From an uncultured Clostridia bacterium (GTDB lineage: Bacteria; Bacillota; Clostridia; Saccharofermentanales; Saccharofermentanaceae), in the NCBI GenBank assembly GCA_947167045.1, contig CAMVGO010000022.1:1-38098 (forward strand): DNA of 38,098 nucleotides, written 5' to 3'. Both the position numbers and the translations under genes were made by a program. Below, one piece after another: positions 25,997-34,057 of the stretch. Positions within the stretch are counted from its first letter, which is position 1, and each line of letters begins with the position of its first letter. Under the pieces are notes generated by a model. It saw only the letters and a program-made list of their open reading frames with translations, did no database searches and had not been told where the DNA came from.

Positions 25997-27186
25997 GACA
26001 TAAGATTGAAACGGAAAGGGAAAACCTTTTCGATGTGAACATGGTCATTTCCATGCGTGTGCGCATATTGGGAGATGTTTCTTTCGGGCAGCTCGAAGAA
26101 GCCTTTCATAAGGCTGTCTCTGTTTATGAGATACTTAATTCCAAAGTCGTGATAGAGAACGACGGCAATGCGTACTATGCTGATTGCGTAAATCCTTTGA
26201 GCACCTTTACGGAAACGGATCTCGGTTTTGAAGAACTGATCAATGCTAATGAGAGCGTCCGTTTCAGGATAGAGGCCGGAGAATACATAAGAGGATTTAT
26301 TTCTCCTGACGGACTGGTCTTCCTGATGCATCACCTGGGCGGTGACGGCAAGTCTCTGCTGTATTTCATCGAGACATTCATGAGTATTCTTTCAGGTGCG
26401 GAAGTGAATAATGTACCTTTTGATAATCTGCCTGTGTCAAAGCTTCCGGAAGAGAGCAGACTTCCGTTTTTGTACAGGCTTTTCGTTAAGTCGTGGAACA
26501 GAAAATGGAAGAAGATGAGGCGTGTGTTTACATACGAAGATATGGACAGCGCATATGATGCTTTCTGGCATGAACATAAGACTAAGACTGTCATTGAGGA
26601 ATACGGCAGTGAAGAACTCAATGCCATGCTCGACGAATGTAAGCGATGCGGATGTTCTCTGACGTCTTATCTGACAGCCGTTTGGCTCAAGTACATGCCG
26701 GGTTTGCGCGATGTGGGATTTGCTGTTGACGGCAGGCTCAAAGATGAGCGGACCATGGGTAATTTTGCGACTGGTATCCATGTGAAATACAGATACGATG
26801 ACAGCTTGAGCATTGCGGAAAATGCAGTCAGGATAAACGCGCTCATGAAGAAGAATCTCGCTGATCCTGTAATGAGATACAGTGTTCTTCATTTTACAGG
26901 TGAATTCGATCCGGCGCTCATTGATAGTCTGAGCCTGGAAGCTTGCGGCGCTTTCCATACAAAGCTGACTTCAAGATTTGCGGACATCATGACATACGGG
27001 AAAAAGAAAAGGGATCTCAGCATCACTAATTTGATGAGAGCCTGCATAAAGACTGACTACGGTGCGGTCAGGATAGATGACATAACATTCGTTCCTCCCG
27101 TCGTATCCTACGGTAAGAATCTGATAGGGATAATAACCGTTAATGACAGGATGATCATTTCGCATCATACGATGGATAGTATATAA
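25993..27186 (+). CDS. Condensation-domain-fold acyltransferase (HHxxxDG)
   Basis: A 397-residue protein of the chloramphenicol-acetyltransferase/condensation superfamily. The catalytic motif HHLGGDG lies near residue 115, and the N-terminal region (MRVRILGDVSFGQLEEAFHKAV) is the usual start of this fold. No carrier-protein or adenylation domain is attached, so it resembles stand-alone PapA5 or alcohol acyltransferase-like enzymes rather than an NRPS module. The ATG at 25993 overlaps the SDR stop (ATGA). With the SDR it may make and then esterify an alcohol; this is inference. Confidence 0.78.
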   Translation: MRHKIETERENLFDVNMVISMRVRILGDVSFGQLEEAFHKAVSVYEILNSKVVIENDGNAYYADCVNPLSTFTETDLGFEELINANESVRFRIEAGEYIRGFISPDGLVFLMHHLGGDGKSLLYFIETFMSILSGAEVNNVPFDNLPVSKLPEESRLPFLYRLFVKSWNRKWKKMRRVFTYEDMDSAYDAFWHEHKTKTVIEEYGSEELNAMLDECKRCGCSLTSYLTAVWLKYMPGLRDVGFAVDGRLKDERTMGNFATGIHVKYRYDDSLSIAENAVRINALMKKNLADPVMRYSVLHFTGEFDPALIDSLSLEACGAFHTKLTSRFADIMTYGKKKRDLSITNLMRACIKTDYGAVRIDDITFVPPVVSYGKNLIGIITVNDRMIISHHTMDSI

Positions 27187-27311
27187 GATAAAGATCTTGA
27201 AAAGACCAGAAGTTCGAAAGCCTCAGATCGATAAAGTGCTTATCTGTGCAACTTGATACACGCAAACGGCAACTCACGTAATGACATATTGAATGCACTT
27301 CCTGACTTTGT

Positions 27312-27317
27312 TAGTTT
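27312..27317 (+). promoter_or_regulatory. Weak promoter candidate for the ABC/LytTR operon
   Basis: TTGAAT (27289-27294), 17 nt, then TAGTTT (27312-27317) in the 160-bp gap. The match is poor; regulated promoters often are. I recognise no LytTR site with confidence. Confidence 0.25.
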
Positions 27318-27346
27318 TGAGCCAGCAAAGTTCAGAGGAGAGCATT

Positions 27347-28210
27347 ATGATTACAGCGAAAAACATTTGCAAGAGTTTTGCGGACAGGGAAGTTCTCTCC
27401 GGTATAGATCTTGATATCAGGCCGGGCACGATATTCGGTTTGCTCGGACCTTCGGGCGCAGGAAAGACTACGCTGATAAAGATTATCACCGGTCAGCTCG
27501 TATCCGATGATGGTGAAGTAAATGTACTCGGAAAAAACGTCAAAGACCTGACGGGTGCCGACAAAAAACAGATTGGCATCATGATGGATGATCACGGTAT
27601 CTATGAGCGCATGTCATGCAGTGATAACCTGAAGATCTTTGCTGATATTTATGGTGTTCCTTATTCTGAGATCGATAAGACTCTGAAAGCAGTGGGTCTT
27701 GCGGAAGCAGCGAAAAGACCTGCAATGAAGCTCTCCAAGGGTATGCGGGCAAGACTGAGGCTCGCAAGAGTCCTGATGATCTTTCCTAAGATCCTTTTCT
27801 TGGATGAGCCGACGAGCGGTCTTGATCCAACGACGATGAAATATATCCACAAGCTGATAATCGAACAGAAGGAGAGAGGATGCACTGTCTTCCTTACCAC
27901 TCACAACATGGAAGAGGCAAGTGTTCTCTGCGGTGAAGTTGCCTTGCTCAATGAAGGCAGGATCATAGAACATGGTGCGCCTGATGAGATATGCAGAAGA
28001 TATAACCATCAAAAAAAGATCAACATCCATTTGACATCAGGTGAAGATCTCGGACTTGAACAGGAATCAGATTCAGCAGCTGTGATCAGCCGGTTGCTTG
28101 AGCAGGGGAAGATCGAGACGATACATTCTTCTGAACCGACGTTGGAGAGTGTATTTCTAGAACTTACGGGAAGAAAACTTGAAGCGGATGAGGAGGCTAA
28201 GTATGCGTAA
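27347..28210 (+). CDS. ABC transporter ATP-binding protein
   Basis: A 287-residue ATPase. Walker A GPSGAGKTT, a degenerate signature LSKGMRARLRLARVL, Walker B ILFLDEPTSGLDP and the H-loop TTHNMEEA are all present. It belongs to the multidrug/antibiotic-exporter type (CcmA/DrrA-like). The C-terminal tail after residue 220 is typical. The ATG at 27347 has AGAGGAG six nt upstream. It overlaps the permease gene by 8 nt; together they form an ABC-2 exporter of unknown substrate. Confidence 0.92.
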   Translation: MITAKNICKSFADREVLSGIDLDIRPGTIFGLLGPSGAGKTTLIKIITGQLVSDDGEVNVLGKNVKDLTGADKKQIGIMMDDHGIYERMSCSDNLKIFADIYGVPYSEIDKTLKAVGLAEAAKRPAMKLSKGMRARLRLARVLMIFPKILFLDEPTSGLDPTTMKYIHKLIIEQKERGCTVFLTTHNMEEASVLCGEVALLNEGRIIEHGAPDEICRRYNHQKKINIHLTSGEDLGLEQESDSAAVISRLLEQGKIETIHSSEPTLESVFLELTGRKLEADEEAKYA

Positions 28211-28889
28211 CATCGGTGTGATCATAAAAAAGCAACTGAAGGATACTTTCAAGAATAAGACTGTCCTTATCCAGTTTGTAATGTTTCCTGTGCTTGCACT
28301 AATTTTCGAAAATGCGATACATATTCCTGATATGCCGGAACTGTTCTTCACCAAACTGTTCTCAGTAATGTACATGGGAATGGCGCCTTTGACTTCTGTC
28401 GCTGCGATAATCTCGGAAGAGAAGGAAAAGAATACTCTCCGCGTTCTCATGATGGCCAATGTAAAGCCATGGGAATACCTTGCTGGTATCGGCGCATATG
28501 TCTGGATGATATGCATGGCAGGCGCAGGTGTGATGTCAACGTCTCTTCCTGCCAAAGACATTCCGTTCTTTCTTGGAGTAATGGCCGCAGGATTCATCAT
28601 CTCGATCGCTGCCGGCGCATGTATAGGGATATTTTCCCCAAACCAGATGGTATCAACTTCTCTGGTTATGCCTGTCATGCTGATTTTTTCCTTCGCGCCC
28701 ATGCTCGCAATGTTCAATGATAAAATAGAAAAAGTGGCAAGGTTCTTCTACACGCAGCAGATAAGAGTCTTGCTGAACAACATGACATTTGACGGGATAA
28801 AGCCGGAGAGCCTTGTGATTATTGCCGTAAATGCAATGCTTGCACTGGTGCTCTTTTTCGCGGCATTCAAGAAAAAAGGACTTGAATAA
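28203..28889 (+). CDS. ABC-2 type transporter permease
   Basis: A 228-residue membrane protein with about six hydrophobic segments. The cytoplasmic N-terminus MRNIGVIIKKQLKDTFKNK and a central VAAIISEEKEKNTLRVLMMA are typical of ABC-2 permeases. The ATG at 28203 has GAGGAGG just upstream and overlaps the ATPase stop. It overlaps the next gene by one base. It would partner with the preceding ATPase. Confidence 0.88.
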   Translation: MRNIGVIIKKQLKDTFKNKTVLIQFVMFPVLALIFENAIHIPDMPELFFTKLFSVMYMGMAPLTSVAAIISEEKEKNTLRVLMMANVKPWEYLAGIGAYVWMICMAGAGVMSTSLPAKDIPFFLGVMAAGFIISIAAGACIGIFSPNQMVSTSLVMPVMLIFSFAPMLAMFNDKIEKVARFFYTQQIRVLLNNMTFDGIKPESLVIIAVNAMLALVLFFAAFKKKGLE

Positions 28890-29329
28890 TGAAGATCAAT
28901 CTCGACATTGACGGAAAATACGATGACATAGAAGTCATCATCAAAGCGCCTCATCTGAACAATGACATTGAGCGGATGGTCGCCATGATGCGCATGATCG
29001 ACATGCAGATCGCGGTCAGGAAAGATAATGAGACGTATCTTCTCGATACGGATAAGATACTTTATATCGAAGCTGTTGACCGCAAGACATTTATATATAC
29101 GAACAGCGAAAACTATGAGTCTGAGCTTAAGCTCTATGAACTCGAGCAGCAGCTGGTCGAACGTGATTTCCTTCGCATCAGTAAGCAGAGTATCGTAAAT
29201 CTTAGAAAGATAAAGAGTCTGAAGACTGATGTAAACCGCAAGATCCGCATCACCCTGCAAAACGGTGAACAGATCGTTGTTTCGCGCATGTACTCTGATG
29301 AGTTGAGAAGAAAGCTGGGGTTAAGGTAA
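28889..29329 (+). CDS. LytTR-domain DNA-binding regulator
   Basis: A 146-residue regulator. About 40 N-terminal residues without a receiver domain precede the LytTR DNA-binding domain (about 42-145), which has YIEAVDRKTFIYT and FLRISKQSIVNLRKI. Stand-alone LytTR proteins paired with a small membrane protein form LytTR regulatory systems, such as HdrRM and BrsRM in streptococci, where the membrane partner holds the regulator inactive. The gene starts on the last base of the permease stop, and the DUF3021 gene starts on its own last base, so the genes are coupled. Confidence 0.9.
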   Translation: MKINLDIDGKYDDIEVIIKAPHLNNDIERMVAMMRMIDMQIAVRKDNETYLLDTDKILYIEAVDRKTFIYTNSENYESELKLYELEQQLVERDFLRISKQSIVNLRKIKSLKTDVNRKIRITLQNGEQIVVSRMYSDELRRKLGLR

Positions 29330-29793
29330 TGGAAGACAAAAAGAGTATATTTGATTATATTAAACAGTTACTGTCGATCTTCGGAACGGTAGTCCTCATC
29401 ATAGCCGGAATAAGTTATTTCATCGGCGATGAAGCACAGAGTGTATCTTCGATTTTCTCTTTGGGCTCCGGCGGGATCTCGCTTGCAACATTGATGCAGT
29501 TCCTGCTGTTGTCAGTTGTTTGTGTGGCAGCTGATACCATCTTCAATACTGACTTGCTTATAAAGAACATGCCTCTTTTACTCCGCAATTTACTGTTCTT
29601 CACGACTGCGTCGATTGCCGTTGTCGTAATGGTCCTGGTTTTCGACTGGTTCCCTGTAGGGCAGATGTGGGCATGGATATCTTTCATAATCTGTTTTGTC
29701 GTATGTACCGTTGGAAGCACCATTATCACCCGCGCCGAAGAACGCGCAGAGAACAAAAAGATGCAGGATGCTTTAAACAGATTAAAGAAATAA
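29329..29793 (+). CDS. DUF3021-type four-helix membrane protein
   Basis: A 154-residue protein with four hydrophobic segments (about 15-33, 50-70, 83-105 and 110-132) and a charged C-terminal tail, matching DUF3021 proteins commonly found right after LytTR genes. By analogy to LytTR regulatory systems it probably sequesters or inhibits the LytTR protein at the membrane. Its ATG overlaps the LytTR stop by one base. It is last in the ABC/LytTR operon. Confidence 0.75.
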   Translation: MEDKKSIFDYIKQLLSIFGTVVLIIAGISYFIGDEAQSVSSIFSLGSGGISLATLMQFLLLSVVCVAADTIFNTDLLIKNMPLLLRNLLFFTTASIAVVVMVLVFDWFPVGQMWAWISFIICFVVCTVGSTIITRAEERAENKKMQDALNRLKK

Positions 29794-29809
29794 TCTGATG
29801 AGGATCAGA
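29794..29809 (+). terminator. Small hairpin after the DUF3021 gene
   Basis: TCTGAT (29794-29799), GAGG loop, ATCAGA (29804-29809). The stem is 6 bp and the following CCATTTC is not a strong T tract, so this is a weak terminator. Confidence 0.3.
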
Positions 29810-29851
29810 CCATTTCGGGCCCCTGATATATCACTCCTGACAAATTATTAG

Positions 29852-29857
29852 TATAAT
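29852..29857 (+). promoter_or_regulatory. -10 box candidate
   Basis: A perfect TATAAT 63 nt before the ATG at 29920, without a good -35. Confidence 0.35.
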
Positions 29858-29919
29858 CAGTTTGGTGTTTGGTTCAGCGGCGTTATAGCCGGGGCAAGGG
29901 GAACAAGGGCTGATCTGAA

Positions 29920-31455
29920 ATGGCATTTTTAAAAAGTTATTCCTGCGTTAAGTGTGGAGGTGTCCTGAGCTTTGATGAGGATCAGGAGTTTTTTGACTGT
30001 CCTTTTTGCGGTACCAGGTTCCAAAGCGCAACTTTCCACCGTGATGAACTGTTCAGCCAGGCAAATGCAAGTCTGGAGCAAAAAGCTTTTGAACTTGCCA
30101 GGGAAAAGTACGAACTGGTATTGGCTGATGCCCCTCATGATCTCGATGCATTATTAGGCATCGTGCTTTGTGAGGCAGGCGTATCATCTTTTGATGAGCT
30201 TGAGGATCCGGCTGTCTTCAGGGATAAGGATATTGAAAAGATAAGAGAAGCAGTCAACATGGCGAAGGATAATTCCGCTTCCGGGGAAAAAACATTTTTC
30301 GAAGGTCTTTTGGAACTGGCAGAACTGGGCGCGGAAATCAAAAAGTCAGGAGATGTAAAAAAAGAGGTAAGTTCGGGAGCAACAAGAAAAAGTTTTGATG
30401 AAGCCTCTGAAGTTGTCTCGGGTTATGACTCGTTAAAAGCGCTGGGCTTTACTATAGGCGCGATCCTGTTAGGCGGGGGTGTGATCTTATGGATATTGGG
30501 GCGTCTGACGGATTTTGCTCTTTTGAATTTTATTGCCGGTTATATGATCGCCGGATTCATCTTTGTTGCCTTAATGCTGATGGGCCTGAAGCGTAAAGGC
30601 GATCCTGCTATAGATAAATACCGTCATGTTGCTAATGTCGGTATGTCAGCAAAGACGGTTGCATCAAGGAAAGAGGAAACAGGAATCGAAGAGTATAAAA
30701 AGAAGTTCTTGCTATTAAAGAACTCATTGCCTGAACTGAAAAACTCTTCAAAATCCGCCCGGGAATCCGTGGTGTCCGGAGATGTCAATACCGATACTTC
30801 TGCCGTTCCGGAGAAAGATGTTGCCTGCGACAAGTGCGGCGCAAAACTGTCCCTCGATGATTCAGGGCGCGTATACCGCTGTGAACACTGCGGTGTGGCT
30901 TATGGTGTCTCATTGTTTTTCGGCCTTCCGCTCGAGAAAGCGCTGAACGCTCTGAACGCAGGATATTTCGCAGAAGCAGACAAAAGACTGTCGCATGTCC
31001 TGATGCAGGAGCCGTCTGATTTTGATGCCTGTCTCGGAAGGATCCTCTGCTGTGGCAGGTGGACCAAGATAAGCGATGTCGATTATTCAAAAGATCTCTC
31101 GATAGAATTGATCCGTAAGCTTGAAGGCCTTACGAAGGATGCCGAGGAACGCGTCAGTGCACAAGACAAAGATTTCTTTGTAAAGGTGAGAGATCTCACA
31201 AACGCTCTGACTAAACTCATGCTCAATAAGAAAAAACAGAGCGGCCTTGGTGTCCGTCTGGATAAGCTCGATGCCGCCAAGACGGCATATTCCTATTCGT
31301 ATGAATATGTCAATTCCGTTCCCGAAAAAGAGAGACGGGAGGCCGACTACGATCTCAGGACTCTGCAGATCGAAGAAGAGAAGATAAGAAGCCGTATCGG
31401 CGCTTTAAAGGACGAACTGATCGGGATGAGAAGTGACAGTGTATTCGCCAAATAA
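29920..31455 (+). CDS. Membrane protein made of two zinc-ribbon plus TPR-like halves
   Basis: A 511-residue protein of unknown function. Each half starts with a zinc ribbon (Cys9/12/27/30; then CDKC...CEHC around 300-325) followed by a similar helical module: FELAREKYELVLADAPHDLD in the first and EADKRLSHVLMQEPSDFDAC in the second, TPR-like and evidently an internal duplication. Two hydrophobic segments (about 174-195 and 203-222) lie between them, so both soluble halves should face the cytoplasm. The tail is a predicted coiled coil (about 470-500). It resembles, in general plan, the minus-strand zinc-ribbon protein at 2854-4425. The ribosome site is weak. Confidence 0.65.
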   Translation: MAFLKSYSCVKCGGVLSFDEDQEFFDCPFCGTRFQSATFHRDELFSQANASLEQKAFELAREKYELVLADAPHDLDALLGIVLCEAGVSSFDELEDPAVFRDKDIEKIREAVNMAKDNSASGEKTFFEGLLELAELGAEIKKSGDVKKEVSSGATRKSFDEASEVVSGYDSLKALGFTIGAILLGGGVILWILGRLTDFALLNFIAGYMIAGFIFVALMLMGLKRKGDPAIDKYRHVANVGMSAKTVASRKEETGIEEYKKKFLLLKNSLPELKNSSKSARESVVSGDVNTDTSAVPEKDVACDKCGAKLSLDDSGRVYRCEHCGVAYGVSLFFGLPLEKALNALNAGYFAEADKRLSHVLMQEPSDFDACLGRILCCGRWTKISDVDYSKDLSIELIRKLEGLTKDAEERVSAQDKDFFVKVRDLTNALTKLMLNKKKQSGLGVRLDKLDAAKTAYSYSYEYVNSVPEKERREADYDLRTLQIEEEKIRSRIGALKDELIGMRSDSVFAK

Positions 31456-31458
31456 ATG

Positions 31459-31464
31459 TATAAT
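31459..31464 (+). promoter_or_regulatory. -10 box candidate
   Basis: A perfect TATAAT right after the stop of the zinc-ribbon gene. A GTGACA 20 nt upstream is too far to be a standard -35. Confidence 0.35.
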
Positions 31465-31510
31465 AATCTGTATCACATAAATATCACATTAAGAACGGCG
31501 GTAAAGGCGG

Positions 31511-32317
31511 TTGTCTGATTCTTTGGTTATCAATGTCGAAGGCGAAAATATCGTGCCTGAAGATCTCGGGCGCGGCGGGCTCATGCTGCTGCAGCACAAG
31601 GACTGCTATAAGCTCGATACCGCGAGCGTTCTTTTGGCCTGGTTTGCCGCTTCGTTTGTAAGGAAGGGAAAGCTTAGCGAAATGCTTGAGCTTGGGAGCG
31701 GTACCGGCGGAGTCTCTCTGCTCGCTTCTGCCCGCTGCCAAAATGCGCACATAGACGGCGTAGAGCTCGTCGGGCTTGCATATAAGGTCTTCTGCGAGAA
31801 TATAAAACTCAGTAACTTGTCAGACCGTATCACTGCTTATAACTGCGACATCCGCGACCTTCCCGCTGAGATCAAGAACAAGGCTTACGATGTGGTCTTC
31901 ATGAATCCGCCGTTTTACGACGGGACCAAAGGCTCTGTCACGGATGCTTCTGTCAAGTCAGAGCACGAGAAGAGTGCGCGTTTTGCTGATCGCGGTGTCC
32001 TTGAGGATTTTATCCGCATTCAGTCTCTCCGCACCCGCACCAGCGGAGGCTATGCAGTCATGTGCATAAGTCCTGACAGGGTGCCGGAAGTCTTTTCGCT
32101 CTATGCAAAATACAAGATCACGCCTGTGCGCCTGCTGACTGTTCATGCGAATGCTTCAAAGGATGCTTTCCTTGCTCTGATAGCAGGGAAGAAGGGCGCG
32201 CCAAATGCGGAGTTCAAAGTATTGCCGCCGCTGTTCATCAATGAAGAGGGAAGTTCATCCCTTACAGCAAAAGCGGCACATATATATGAGGAGGAACACT
32301 CAGATTGCTTTATCTAG
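31511..32317 (+). CDS. tRNA1(Val) adenine-N6 methyltransferase family protein (TrmN6/YfiC-like)
   Basis: A 268-residue SAM-dependent methyltransferase. The SAM motif LELGSGTGGVSLL (near 58-70) and catalytic NPPFYDG (near 137) define an N6-adenine-type methyltransferase. LGRGGLMLLQHKDCYKLDTA is typical of the YfiC family, which methylates A37 of tRNA-Val in E. coli. The first in-frame start is TTG 31511, directly after AAAGGCGG, which is too close. TTG 31523 is an alternative, spaced 12 nt. No ATG fits. It overlaps rsmI by 13 nt, a very common pairing in Firmicutes. Confidence 0.85.
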   Translation: MSDSLVINVEGENIVPEDLGRGGLMLLQHKDCYKLDTASVLLAWFAASFVRKGKLSEMLELGSGTGGVSLLASARCQNAHIDGVELVGLAYKVFCENIKLSNLSDRITAYNCDIRDLPAEIKNKAYDVVFMNPPFYDGTKGSVTDASVKSEHEKSARFADRGVLEDFIRIQSLRTRTSGGYAVMCISPDRVPEVFSLYAKYKITPVRLLTVHANASKDAFLALIAGKKGAPNAEFKVLPPLFINEEGSSSLTAKAAHIYEEEHSDCFI

Positions 32318-33123
32318 TCGGAACACCTATCGGTAATATTGATGATATTTCGCCCCGCGCCTGCGAGGTCCTTTCAAGTGCGGACGTGATAGCCTGTGAG
32401 GATACGCGCGTCACGGGAATACTCTTATCGCAGCTCGGCATTACAGGAAAGCGCCTCATCGCATACCATGAGCACAACAAGGCTGCCAGCGGCAACGGCA
32501 TCCTTGAACTTTTGAAGCAGGGCCTTAACGTCGCCCAGGTATCCGATGCGGGTATGCCTGCCATAAGCGATCCGGGTGCGGATCTCGCTTCGCTTGCTGC
32601 TGCAAACGGCATTGAAGTGTCCGTTATCCCCGGGCCGTCAGCGGTCACTGCAGCTTTGAGCATTTCCGGACTTGATACAAGATATTTCCACTTCGAAGGA
32701 TTCCTCCCCTCGGAGGGCTCGAAAAGGCGTGAGCGTCTGAAGGCTCTGACGTTGATCGGCGAGACGATAGTCTTATACGAGGCTCCGCACCGCCTGAAGA
32801 AACTTCTGGATGAACTGCTTGATGCCGGCTTTGGGTCCTCGAAGATCTCTTTATGCCGCGAGCTTACCAAGAAATATGAGGAAGTGCTCAGGATGACTGT
32901 CTCGGAGGCTGTCTCATACTATGCCTCAAACGAGCCCCGAGGTGAATTCTGTATCTGCCTTGAGCCTCTCGAACAGAAGACCATGGCTCCCGCAGGGGAC
33001 GGAACTGCTCTTATCGCTTTGCTGAAGGAAAAGGGCATGTCTTCAAAGGATATCGCTGCCGTTGTATCCGAATATACTGGCATGAACAAGAAGGAAGCTT
33101 ACAAGATCGCTTCTGAGAGCTGA
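32305..33123 (+). CDS. rsmI: 16S rRNA (cytidine1402-2'-O)-methyltransferase
   Basis: A 272-residue enzyme that 2'-O-methylates C1402 in the decoding centre. The start MLYLVGTPIGNIDDISPRA is diagnostic, followed by CEDTRVTG, SDAGMPAISDPG and PGPSAVTAAL. The TTG start at 32305 is well supported by homology and by GAGGAGGA nine nt upstream. It begins inside the 3' end of the methyltransferase gene and converges on the minus-strand broken gene 4 nt away. Confidence 0.95.
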   Translation: MLYLVGTPIGNIDDISPRACEVLSSADVIACEDTRVTGILLSQLGITGKRLIAYHEHNKAASGNGILELLKQGLNVAQVSDAGMPAISDPGADLASLAAANGIEVSVIPGPSAVTAALSISGLDTRYFHFEGFLPSEGSKRRERLKALTLIGETIVLYEAPHRLKKLLDELLDAGFGSSKISLCRELTKKYEEVLRMTVSEAVSYYASNEPRGEFCICLEPLEQKTMAPAGDGTALIALLKEKGMSSKDIAAVVSEYTGMNKKEAYKIASES

Positions 33124-33126
33124 ACT

Positions 33127-33913
33127 TTAGCGGTAGTTCTTTTCGATAAAAGCGTCAATGGCTTTTACATCCAGAGGGCAATCCGCTGACTCAAAAGTGT
33201 AGAACAGCCTGTCTCCCTGAAATATGCCGGCACGCATGTATTTTTTCGCGCGCTCCGGGATATCCTTTGTATATTCGGGGTCAGTCATTTTCCCGGAATG
33301 CTCATGGTAGAGCACTTTGCGGTCGCTCAGCCTCAGAATAGTGAAGTCCGGATGGATTATTTCTTTCCCGACCTTTAGAGGGCACTCATACTTGTAAGGG
33401 ATTCCCTTGGCATAAAGCCTGTCCGCAATGATTATCTCCGACTTAGACCTGACCCGCTCGCCTCTGAGTGTGTAAAATTCCGGTGCATCTTTCTTGAACG
33501 GCTTGGGTTTGAAGGGCTCTGACTGCCACTTTGCCGCGTATTGGTTATCATCTTGAACGATCGGCTTGGCGTATAGTTTTCGCTCAGGGGTAAGACCGTC
33601 ATATACATTCTCTGGAATTATATCAGGGTAGTGATCAATAGCATTTTTTTACCACCTCTGCCTCAGCCAGGGCTGCTTTTTGCGTCTTCAGCAAATAGCT
33701 CTTTTGTATTAACTGTTCAAGTAGCTCCTGTTCCTTGGAAGCCAGGTAGATCACGCCCTGACCGGTGCCTGCCAGGCAATAATGCGTTCCCTTGTGGTGG
33801 TGCTTGATCTCTATCCTTCCTTCAGGAAATGACTTCAGCTTTTTATCTAATTGCCTGATAGTCTTTTGAAGGATCTCATATCTGGTTTGTAATCTTTCGA
33901 GTGTGTCAGACAC
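33127..33913 (-). pseudogene. PD-(D/E)XK nuclease-like protein, frameshifted at an A7 run
   Basis: The 5' part is open from GTG 33913 (AAGGAGA upstream) to a stop at 33635, encoding 92 residues with an N-terminal coiled coil. The 3' part continues in the +1 frame from 33648 to 33127. The break is at seven A on the minus strand (33650-33644): GTA AAA AAA TGC versus AAT GCT. Removing one A gives a continuous product of about 261 residues. The C-terminal half carries RSKSE, HPDFTIL and HEHSGKMTDPEY, which fit a PD-(D/E)XK-like family common as hypothetical proteins in Clostridia. It may be a pseudogene, a sequencing error or a slippage-regulated gene. The function is unknown. Confidence 0.7.
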
Positions 33914-33973
33914 AAGTTGTCATCTCCTTTCTATAGATAATGATAAACGCCCGGAAGCGCGATTTTAAGGGCT

Positions 33974-33992
33974 TTTTGCAGTATCTGCAAAA
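33974..33992. promoter_or_regulatory. Palindrome upstream of the frameshifted gene
   Basis: TTTTGCAG-TAT-CTGCAAAA, perfect 8-bp arms with a 3-nt centre. It lies about 60 nt before the GTG start on the minus strand. It could be an operator or a hairpin. Confidence 0.4.
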
Positions 33993-34016
33993 GTTGAGAC
34001 GAGTCTTGAAATTATC

Positions 34017-34029
34017 TTGATATTATCAA
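34017..34029. promoter_or_regulatory. Second palindrome, TTGATA-T-TATCAA
   Basis: Perfect 6-bp arms around one central base, between the first palindrome and the repeat array. Possible protein-binding site; no known regulator consensus is matched. Confidence 0.3.
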
Positions 34030-34057
34030 TTGCGCTGCGCGTTCTCTCAGCCTGATC

